5,558 nucleotides of DNA from PVC group bacterium (GTDB lineage Bacteria > Verrucomicrobiota > Kiritimatiellia > SS1-B-03-39 > UBA6053): the NCBI GenBank assembly GCA_003565035.1, contig PXDP01000268.1, positions 1 through 5,558 of the forward strand, read 5' to 3'. This document shows positions 1 to 5,137 of the stretch, in pieces. Position 1 is the stretch's first letter; each line of letters starts with the position of its first letter. The notes beneath the pieces were generated by a model. It had not been told where the DNA came from. It worked only from the letters and a program-made list of their open reading frames with translations, and searched no databases. The position numbers and the translations under genes were made by a program.

Positions 1-206
1 GCCGGAACTTTCATGATGAGATTCATTTCATTTTCACCGATTCCTGGCAGCATGACGTGTTGCAAAACGATCTGATGACCAACCGACGCAGTCGGTTGGA
101 GGAGAGATCAGGCACAGAGCTCCTGGAAAGGATGGATGCGCTCAAATCAGACCTGAAAGATCACCCGAACCGTGCGGAACTCATTGCCTACTTTGTTGAA
201 GGCTAA
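1..206 (+). CDS. C-terminal fragment of an unrecognised protein (5' partial)
   Basis: An open frame with codons starting at position 3 runs without a stop from the window edge to TAA at 204-206, giving 67 residues. The start lies outside the window. The visible part is hydrophilic: it opens with an aromatic and acidic stretch (FHDEIHFIFTDSWQHDVL), followed by a charged, probably helical region rich in Arg, Glu, Lys and Asp, and ends YFVEG. There is no membrane segment and no motif I can assign to a family. The DNA is clearly less GC-rich than the genes downstream (27 of the first 60 bases are G or C, against 45 of 60 at 3001-3060). It is separated from cysK by 211 bases that contain their own promoter candidate, so it is probably not part of the sulfur operon. 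That it is a real gene end is inferred from the open frame and plausible composition only. Confidence 0.5.
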   Translation, partial: RNFHDEIHFIFTDSWQHDVLQNDLMTNRRSRLEERSGTELLERMDALKSDLKDHPNRAELIAYFVEG

Positions 207-350
207 ACAAGAAGCTCAGAGCCCGAGCCGCTTCCATTGCTCCGCCGGGGCGTCCAACTCATGGAAATGCTCCTGCAGTATTCATAAGGAACCGATCCTA
301 GGTGAACGCATGAAAAAACACGAACCTCGCGGCCAATAATTTTTCAACTC

Positions 351-390
351 TTTAATCCTTGTAATCCTGATAGAGTTAGTGTAGATTAAA
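351..390. promoter_or_regulatory. Inverted repeat, candidate operator over the cysK promoter
   Basis: TTTAATC at 351-357 and GATTAAA at 384-390 are perfect 7-base inverted repeats. A second TAATC at 362-366 also pairs with the same GATTA, forming a 27-bp dyad (362-388). TAATCCT occurs twice nine bases apart (353-359 and 362-368). The repeats sit on both hexamers of the promoter candidate, where a repressor would block RNA polymerase. Rrf2-type regulators (CymR, IscR) bind long dyads of about this size and control cysteine and sulfur genes in other bacteria, but no Rrf2 gene is visible in the window, so the identity of the binding protein is speculation. Confidence 0.4.
359..387 (+). promoter_or_regulatory. 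Candidate sigma70-type promoter of the cysK operon
   Basis: TTGTAA at 359-364 and TAGATT at 382-387 are separated by 17 bases, the ideal spacing for a housekeeping promoter, and lie in a locally AT-rich stretch (about 336-400). Transcription would begin near 394, giving a leader of about 24 bases with AGGAG at 406-410, seven bases before the cysK ATG. The hexamers match the consensus only in part. No other promoter is evident before the next two genes, so this one would serve all three. Confidence 0.45.
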
Positions 391-417
391 AGAATCTTAA
401 CGAACAGGAGTTGATGT

Positions 418-1422
418 ATGTCTGCATATCATGGCGTCGATGCGCATGTGGGGAACACCCCGCTGATTTATCTGAGAAAACTGTCTGAGCTCACGGGATG
501 CACCATCCTGGGGAAAGCGGAATTTATGAATCCGGGCGGTTCGGTCAAAGACCGGGCGGCGCTGGGGATTATTCTGGATGCAGAGGCGCGCGGCGAACTC
601 AAGCCGGGTATGACGATTGTGGAGGGCACTGCAGGCAATACTGGGATCGGGCTCACGGTGATTGGGGCCGCAAGGGGATACCGTTCGGTGATTATTATCC
701 CCGAGACGCAGTCGGCGGAAAAAATTGAATTGTTGCGCAATTTGGGGGCGGAGGGGATTCCGGTCCCGGCGAAACCCTACAAAGATCCAAACCATTATAC
801 GCACATTGCCCGCCGCAAAGGCGAGGAAAACGCGGACTGGTTCTGGGCGAATCAGTTCGACAATGTTGCCAACCGCACTGCGCACGAAAAAACCACCGGT
901 CCGGAAATCTGGAGCCAGACGCATGGCGAAGTCTCGGCGTTTGTGGCGGCGATCGGCTCCGGCGGGACGCTGGGGGGCGTGGCCAAAGCGTTGAAAGCGA
1001 AAAATCCTGATATCGTCACCGTGTGTGCGGATCCGCAGGGTGCGGCCATGAGCAACTGGTTCAACCACGGGAAGACCGAGGCCAGCGACGGCGATTCGAA
1101 TGCCGAAGGGATCGGGCAGTCCCGGGTCACCGCCAATGTGGAGGGCATCCCGGTGGACCATGCGTTCACGATTGACGACCAGACGGCGATGACGATCATC
1201 CGGCATTTGAACCGGACCGAAGGACTGTTTTTGGGTCTGTCCAGCGGCGTGAATGTCGGCGGCGCAGTCCGCCAGGCGCTCAAAGGGGGTCCCGGCCAGG
1301 TGATTGTCACGATCTTGTGCGACACGGGTGTGAAGTATCAGTCCAAGCTCAACAATGCGGACTGGCTCGCGGCCCAGAATTTGAAAGAGGATCTCCCGAT
1401 CGAATCGGTGCTGGATCTGTAA
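418..1422 (+). CDS. cysK: Cysteine synthase (O-acetylserine sulfhydrylase), CysK type
   Basis: A PLP-dependent fold-type II enzyme of 334 residues that replaces the acetyl group of O-acetyl-L-serine with sulfide to make cysteine in the cytoplasm. The PLP Schiff-base lysine is K44 in NPGGSVKDRAAL; the substrate-binding loop is TAGNT (71-75), in the EGTAGNTGIGL variant seen in Pseudomonas-type CysK rather than the EPTSGNTG of enteric CysK; PETQSAEK is at 95-102; the phosphate-binding glycine loop is GSGGTLGG (180-187); GIGQSRVTANVEG follows mid-protein; and CDTGVKYQSKL near 301-311 supplies the residue facing the pyridine nitrogen (T303). Length is normal. The ATG has AGGAG seven bases upstream (406-410). 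It is the first gene of a tight series with an exported rhodanese and a YeeE/YedE transporter, which points to use of thiosulfate-derived sulfur. Whether it also accepts thiosulfate directly, as CysM does, cannot be told from sequence. It could alternatively be called a CBS-like PLP enzyme, but the match to cysteine synthase is strong. Confidence 0.93.
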   Translation: MSAYHGVDAHVGNTPLIYLRKLSELTGCTILGKAEFMNPGGSVKDRAALGIILDAEARGELKPGMTIVEGTAGNTGIGLTVIGAARGYRSVIIIPETQSAEKIELLRNLGAEGIPVPAKPYKDPNHYTHIARRKGEENADWFWANQFDNVANRTAHEKTTGPEIWSQTHGEVSAFVAAIGSGGTLGGVAKALKAKNPDIVTVCADPQGAAMSNWFNHGKTEASDGDSNAEGIGQSRVTANVEGIPVDHAFTIDDQTAMTIIRHLNRTEGLFLGLSSGVNVGGAVRQALKGGPGQVIVTILCDTGVKYQSKLNNADWLAAQNLKEDLPIESVLDL

Positions 1423-1459
1423 ATAATCCCCAAGTAAAGGAAAGAACAAGGAAAGACCC

Positions 1460-2377
1460 ATGAAGTTAATCAAACTGATCACTCTTCTGTCGGGCGCGCT
1501 GCTGCCCGCCATCGGCCTGCAGGCCTCCGAAGCGCTGGTGAGCACCGACTGGCTCGCCAACAACCTCGAAAACCGCAATGTGCGGGTGCTTGAGGTCAGT
1601 GTCGAAGCCGGAAAATACGAGCAGGGGCACATCCCCGGCGCCGGCAACCTGGTCTGGCACACGGACCTGGTCGACAATCCCAACCGGGACATTGTCACCC
1701 GCGAAAACTTTGAAAACCTGATGTCCCGTTTTGGCGTGACCCCGGAAACCACCGTGGTGCTTTACGGCGACCACGACAACTGGTTTGCCGCCTGGGGTGT
1801 CTGGGTGTTCCACGTCTATGGTCACACAAATGTGAAGCTGCTGGACGGCGGACGCCGCAAATGGGAGGCCGAACGCCGCCCGATGGACACGATGACCCCG
1901 AGCTTCCGCCGTTCGGCCTACGAAGTGACCGAGGTGAATGACAGCCTTCGCGCTTTTCTTCCGGATGTGGTGGCCGCGGCCCGGGGCGAAAAGGACGCGG
2001 TGTTGGTCGATATCCGTACGCCGGATGAATTCAGTGGTCGGGTGATTGCGCCGGCGGGCATTCAGGAACTGGCCATTCGCGCCGGTCACGTGCCCGGCGC
2101 GGTGAATGTGCCCTGGAATACGGCGGTGAATCAGGCCGACGGCACCCTGCTGCCGGTGAACACCCTCCGGGAAGTATATGCCGAGCGGGGCATTGACGGC
2201 TCCCGTCCGACCATTGTTTATTGCCGCATCGGTGAGCGTTCCGCGCACACTTGGTTTGTGTTGAGCCAGATTCTTGGCTATGATGTGCTGCAGTACGACG
2301 GCTCCTGGACTGAATACGGCAATGCGGTCGGCGTGCCGATCACCAACCCGACCGGAACCGTCTGGACCGGAAAATAA
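1460..2377 (+). CDS. Exported thiosulfate sulfurtransferase (two-domain rhodanese)
   Basis: A 305-residue protein that moves sulfane sulfur, typically from thiosulfate, through a persulfide on a catalytic cysteine. Residues 1-22 form a Sec-type signal peptide (MKLIK, then a hydrophobic core LITLLSGALLPAIGL, with a likely cut after LQA), so it should work in the periplasm. The N-terminal rhodanese domain (about 25-145) has GHIPGA at 56-61 but carries YGDHDNW (102-108) where a catalytic cysteine would be, so it is inactive. The C-terminal domain (about 165-295) has DIRTPDEFSGR (184-194), GHVPGAVNVPW (209-219) and the active loop CRIGERS with C255. CRIGERS followed by HTWFVL and DGSWTEYGNAV is the pattern of mycobacterial CysA2-type sulfurtransferases rather than bovine rhodanese (CRKGVT) or mercaptopyruvate sulfurtransferase (CGSGV). 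The start has AAGGA at 1448-1452, seven bases before ATG. It lies 37 bases after cysK and 17 before the transporter gene, consistent with one operon. The physiological sulfur acceptor is unknown. Confidence 0.92.
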   Translation: MKLIKLITLLSGALLPAIGLQASEALVSTDWLANNLENRNVRVLEVSVEAGKYEQGHIPGAGNLVWHTDLVDNPNRDIVTRENFENLMSRFGVTPETTVVLYGDHDNWFAAWGVWVFHVYGHTNVKLLDGGRRKWEAERRPMDTMTPSFRRSAYEVTEVNDSLRAFLPDVVAAARGEKDAVLVDIRTPDEFSGRVIAPAGIQELAIRAGHVPGAVNVPWNTAVNQADGTLLPVNTLREVYAERGIDGSRPTIVYCRIGERSAHTWFVLSQILGYDVLQYDGSWTEYGNAVGVPITNPTGTVWTGK

Positions 2378-2394
2378 TCCAAGGAAATCCCTGA

Positions 2395-3600
2395 ATGAAT
2401 CACCCCTCCGAATCCACGTCACGCTCTTCTGTTTCGATGGTTCTGCGTGTGCTGGCGGTCCTGCTGGCCGGAGGGGGGATTTTCTGGGCCTGGTGGCTGC
2501 ACGGTCATGAACTGTACGGCCGCCGGGAGTCCTGGACCCTGATGTCGGGACTGCTGTTCGGATGGACGATGCAGCGGTCCCGCTTTTGCTTTTTCTGCAT
2601 GCTGCGGGATTTTTTTTCCAAAAAAGACAGCCGCGCGGTGCTGACGGTGATTCTGGCACTGGCGGTGGGGGTGGTGGGGCATGTGGTGATTTTCGGTGCC
2701 TGGATTCCGGATGCCACCGCCGGACATTTGCCTCCCCGGGCGCATATCGGGCCGGTGAGCTGGGTGCTGGTGCTCGGCGGCATCGTCTTCGGCATGGGTA
2801 TGTCGTTCTCCGGCTCCTGCATCAGTGCGCATTTTTACCGGATCGGCGAGGGCTCTCCGCTGTCGCCGGTGGCGCTGATCGGCGCGGTGGGCGGGGTGAT
2901 TCTGGCACTGCGCTCCTGGAATTTTTTCTATCTCAGAACCCTGATTGACGCGCCTGTGCCCTGGATCCCCGCCTGGGGCGGATTTTCGCTGAGTCTGCTG
3001 CTGGCCCTGGCGGTTCTGGGCGCGCTCGCCCTCTGGCTGATGCGCTGGGTGCCGCTGTCCGTGTCTCCCCGCGAGCGTTTGACCGTGCGGGGCCTGTTTG
3101 ACCGCATTTTTGTGAAATTCTGGTCCGGCTGGGCCGGCGGGATTCTCGTGGGCCTGATTTCCACGTTTGCCCTGTTCCGGGCGAATCCGCTGGGGGTCAC
3201 GGCGGAGATGAACCGCATTGCCCGTAATTTCGGGGCGCGTTTTGAGTGGCTGCCGGTCCGCCTCGAAGGCCTGGACACCTTCCGGGGCTGCCGTACGGAA
3301 CTGGATGCGGGCATGTTTACCCCGAACGCGCTGTTTGTCATCGCCATTGTTATGGGCGGCTTTATCGGCGCGCTGGGCATGGGGGAATGGTCGCTTTCGC
3401 GCCCCAAAGCCAAGGCCTATCCGCTGGCGCTGCTTGGCGGGGGGATGCTTGGCTGGGGGAGTACGCTGGCTTTTGGATGCAGCATTGGAACCCTGCTGTC
3501 CGGCATTCACGCCGGGGCGCTATCCGGCTGGGTATTTCTGCTGGCCATGATCGCCGGGGTTTACGTCACCCTGCCGGTGCGGAACTGGGCGGAACGCTAA
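2395..3600 (+). CDS. YeeE/YedE (TsuA-like) sulfur-compound membrane transporter
   Basis: A 401-residue polytopic inner-membrane protein of the YeeE/YedE family, whose characterised member TsuA imports thiosulfate through a path lined by conserved cysteines. Roughly nine to ten hydrophobic segments are visible, near 15-35, 47-62, 82-103, 121-140, 157-175, 196-218, 245-262, 311-330, 343-361 and 374-393. Family signatures: QRSRFCFFCMLRDFF (60-74) with C65 and C68, SFSGSCISAHFYRIGEGS (137-154) with C142, and FGCSIGTLLSGIHAGALSGW (360-379) with C362. C299 lies in a loop (FRGCRT). These recurring G/S-C motifs mark the two inverted halves of the fold. The start has AAGGA at 2381-2385, nine bases before ATG. 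The third gene of the sulfur operon; its position after a periplasmic rhodanese supports a sulfur substrate. The usual TusA-like partner (TsuB) is not in the window. The exact substrate (thiosulfate, sulfite, persulfide or selenium species) is inferred, not shown. Confidence 0.88.
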   Translation: MNHPSESTSRSSVSMVLRVLAVLLAGGGIFWAWWLHGHELYGRRESWTLMSGLLFGWTMQRSRFCFFCMLRDFFSKKDSRAVLTVILALAVGVVGHVVIFGAWIPDATAGHLPPRAHIGPVSWVLVLGGIVFGMGMSFSGSCISAHFYRIGEGSPLSPVALIGAVGGVILALRSWNFFYLRTLIDAPVPWIPAWGGFSLSLLLALAVLGALALWLMRWVPLSVSPRERLTVRGLFDRIFVKFWSGWAGGILVGLISTFALFRANPLGVTAEMNRIARNFGARFEWLPVRLEGLDTFRGCRTELDAGMFTPNALFVIAIVMGGFIGALGMGEWSLSRPKAKAYPLALLGGGMLGWGSTLAFGCSIGTLLSGIHAGALSGWVFLLAMIAGVYVTLPVRNWAER

Positions 3601-3613
3601 TGCCTGCTTCCGC
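3589..3613 (+). other. Stem-loop across the transporter stop codon
   Basis: GCGGAA at 3589-3594 and TTCCGC at 3608-3613 are perfect 6-base inverted repeats with a 13-base loop containing the TAA stop (3598-3600). It could stabilise the mRNA 3' end or partly separate the sulfur operon from the sigma gene. There is no T-tract after it (the next bases are GGTGTGGTC), so it is not a convincing intrinsic terminator. Confidence 0.3.
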
Positions 3614-3630
3614 GGTGTGGTCTTTAGGAT

Positions 3631-3656
3631 TGTAAGTCCCCGCCGGGTTTCGTAAC
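3631..3656 (+). promoter_or_regulatory. Candidate ECF-type promoter of the sigma factor gene
   Basis: TGTAAG at 3631-3636 and CGTAAC at 3651-3656 resemble the -35 (AAC/AAG core) and -10 (CGT core) elements used by ECF sigma factors, with about 15 bases between cores. Transcription would start at about 3662-3665, on or next to the ATG at 3665. That fits the lack of a Shine-Dalgarno site and would produce a leaderless message. Autoregulation by the encoded sigma factor is common in ECF families but is only inferred here. Confidence 0.35.
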
Positions 3657-3664
3657 GTACCGGC
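3642..3664. repeat. GCCGG/CCGGC dyad touching the sigma start codon
   Basis: GCCGG at 3642-3646 and CCGGC at 3660-3664 are perfect inverted repeats with a 13-base spacer that contains the putative -10 element. Within the spacer GTT (3647-3649) can pair with AAC (3654-3656). The right arm ends immediately before ATG 3665. It could be an operator or an RNA hairpin hiding the start; a GC-rich 5-base dyad could also arise by chance. Confidence 0.35.
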
Positions 3665-4237
3665 ATGAGCAGAACCTTGGACCCGACGAAATGGCTGGAT
3701 GATCATGGCGATATTCTTTACCGTTTTGCGCTGGCCCGTACGCGGAACCCGGAACTGGCTGAGGATCTGGTTCAGGATACCTTTCTGGCGGCACTGAAAG
3801 GCGCGGAAAGTTTTTCGGGCCGTTCGGAGGAGCGCACCTGGCTGGTGGGCATTCTGAAGCATAAAATGATCGATTATTTCCGAAAACACCAGCGGGAATC
3901 CCTCGCGGATGATCTGGAGACCCGCCCGCACGATCCCCAGGCCTATCTGGACCGCAAAGGCCACTGGAAGGTGGGACAGTCGGAATGGATCACCCAGCCC
4001 GAGAAAGCCTACGAGCGCAAAGAGTTCTGGGAAGTGCTCAACGGCTGTATGGATCACCTCAACGACCGCTTGAAGGCGGTGTTTGTTCTGCGGGAGCTGG
4101 AGCATCAGAATGCGGAGGTGATTTGCAAACAGCTTGATATCAGCTCTTCCAACCTGTGGGTCATGCTTCACCGCGCCCGCCTGCAACTGAAAACCTGCAT
4201 GGAAGTCAACTGGCTCCAGCGCAAACCGGAGTCATGA
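3665..4237 (+). CDS. ECF-like sigma-70 family RNA polymerase sigma factor
   Basis: A 190-residue two-domain sigma factor that would direct RNA polymerase to its own promoter set. Region 2 spans about 10-76: DILYRFALARTRNPELAEDLVQDTF gives the core-binding and -10 recognition helices, followed by ERTWLVGILKHKMIDYFRKH. A linker (77-112) rich in charged residues follows. Region 4 spans about 117-184, with LKAVFVLRELEHQNAEVIC, then KQLDISSSNLWVMLHRARLQL as the helix-turn-helix for the -35 element, ending CMEVNW. ERTWL.GILKHK and NLWVMLHRARL..K.C together resemble the TIGR02943 group, though I am recalling this rather than searching. The start is well fixed: an in-frame TAA lies at 3653-3655, no start codon lies between it and ATG 3665, and the next methionine is deep in region 2. 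No Shine-Dalgarno is present. No anti-sigma factor follows; instead a methyltransferase overlaps the stop codon. Its target genes are unknown; the sulfur operon upstream is one possibility. Confidence 0.9.
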   Translation: MSRTLDPTKWLDDHGDILYRFALARTRNPELAEDLVQDTFLAALKGAESFSGRSEERTWLVGILKHKMIDYFRKHQRESLADDLETRPHDPQAYLDRKGHWKVGQSEWITQPEKAYERKEFWEVLNGCMDHLNDRLKAVFVLRELEHQNAEVICKQLDISSSNLWVMLHRARLQLKTCMEVNWLQRKPES

Positions 4238-5055
4238 TGGAGGCCTTTAACGATTTCACCGCCCGGACCGCCCGGTACTGGGACGAGCTTGCCAATGATT
4301 ATCAGAAATCCACCACAATTTCTGTGAAGGATTTTCATTATGGCCCCTTGCTGCCGGGCGACGGCGAACTGCAACTGCTGCCCAAACCGCTGTCGGGCAA
4401 ACGCTGTCTCGAACTGGGATGCGGCGCCGCGCAGAACAGCATCTATCTTGCCCGCAAAGGAGCGGAGTGCGTGGCCGTGGATGTCAGTCGGGAACAACTC
4501 GGGCACGCGGCCAAACTGGCGGAGGGCTACGGGGTGGGGATCGATCTGCGCTGTCTGGACATGGAGGCGCTGCCGGAGGAACTGGGCACCTTTGATTTAA
4601 TTCACTCCGCCTACGGGGTTCCCTTCGCCGCGAATCCTGAGGCGCTTATCCGGAGTTGCGCGGAGAAACTCCGTCCCGGCGGCACGCTGCTGTTCAGCCT
4701 CGGCCATCCGGTCTACGCCGGGGAATGGACCGAACTCGACGAGGAAGAGCGGGGGATTTTTCTTACGAGCTATTTTGACCCCACGCCGGACGTGCGGGAA
4801 GGCGAAGACGAGGAGTCGGTCGTCTGTGCGCGGGCCTATCCGGTATCGGAAGGCGTGGAATGGATTTTAAAGGCCGGACTCCGGCTCACCGCTCTGCGCG
4901 AACCCGCAGCCCTGCCCGTGCATCAGATGGAGCGCGAGGAGCGGCGAAAACGCGTTCCCTATTACAGCCCCGAATGGGCCGAACAGGTCTTTGAGATGCA
5001 GCGCTTTCCGATTGTCTGTATCTTAAAAGGTGAAAAAGAATTACGTGAAGCTTAA
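4237..5055 (+). CDS. Class I SAM-dependent methyltransferase
   Basis: A 272-residue Rossmann-fold methyltransferase of unknown substrate. Numbering from ATG 4237: an N-terminal YWDELANDYQ (14-23) and HYGPLLPG (34-41) typical of small-molecule methyltransferases; motif I CLELGCGAAQNS (57-68), which binds SAM; acidic motif II VAVDVS (79-84) with D82 for the ribose; motif III near CLDMEALP (106-113); motif IV FDLIHSAYGVPF (119-130); and LRPGGTLLFSLGHP (145-158) as motif VI. The C-terminal part (about 160-265) is specific to the subfamily. An ATG at 4234 is equally in frame (273 residues, ATGA overlap), but GGAG at 4228-4231 is five bases from 4237 and only two from 4234. A longer frame from 4156 would overlap the sigma gene by about 80 bases and is disfavoured. 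The stop/start overlap implies translational coupling to the sigma factor. It may act on a sulfur compound or a protein partner, but nothing in the sequence decides this. Confidence 0.85.
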   Translation: MEAFNDFTARTARYWDELANDYQKSTTISVKDFHYGPLLPGDGELQLLPKPLSGKRCLELGCGAAQNSIYLARKGAECVAVDVSREQLGHAAKLAEGYGVGIDLRCLDMEALPEELGTFDLIHSAYGVPFAANPEALIRSCAEKLRPGGTLLFSLGHPVYAGEWTELDEEERGIFLTSYFDPTPDVREGEDEESVVCARAYPVSEGVEWILKAGLRLTALREPAALPVHQMEREERRKRVPYYSPEWAEQVFEMQRFPIVCILKGEKELREA

Positions 5056-5137
5056 GAAACCTTATCCGTAAGAATTTTGCTGTTCTGGTAAATGAATTCA
5101 GTCCGGTTGCGGGAGGAGCCTGTGTTAGGTAAGTCCG
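5056..5137. other. Convergent intergenic gap, no strong terminator seen
   Basis: The 82 bases lie between the methyltransferase stop and the end of the opposing peptidase-like gene. The only hairpin-like element is CTTATCCGTAAG (a 4-base stem) followed by AATTTT, too weak to call a terminator. The GGGAGGAG at about 5111-5118 looks like a Shine-Dalgarno but leads to no open frame of note. Confidence 0.4.

Noticed and set aside
310..339. A nine-residue open frame (MKKHEPRGQ) with AGG seven bases upstream, possible leader peptide
   Set aside because: It lies before the cysK promoter candidate, has no cysteine codons that would suit cysteine attenuation, and no alternative hairpins or terminator follow it.
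397..1752. A long minus-strand open frame (451 codons) opposite cysK and the start of the rhodanese gene
   Set aside because: It is the antisense shadow of strongly identified plus-strand genes; the translation is rich in Arg, Pro and His with no domain, and it crosses the boundary between two real genes.
1466..3510. Long minus-strand open frames (397 and 363 codons) opposite the rhodanese and transporter genes
   Set aside because: Long antisense frames are expected opposite GC-rich codons. The products are low-complexity and basic, with no recognisable motif.
3566..4186. A minus-strand 206-codon frame opposite the sigma gene
   Set aside because: It overlaps a clear sigma-70 gene for nearly its whole length and shows no family motif.
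4156..4236. An extended methyltransferase start at 4156
   Set aside because: It would overlap the sigma region 4 coding sequence by about 80 bases, the extra residues are a frame-shifted copy of sigma codons, and a start with GGAG exists at 4237.
5057..5080. CTTATCCGTAAG followed by AATTTT as an intrinsic terminator
   Set aside because: The stem is only four base pairs, half A-T, and the T run is short, so it is too weak to support.
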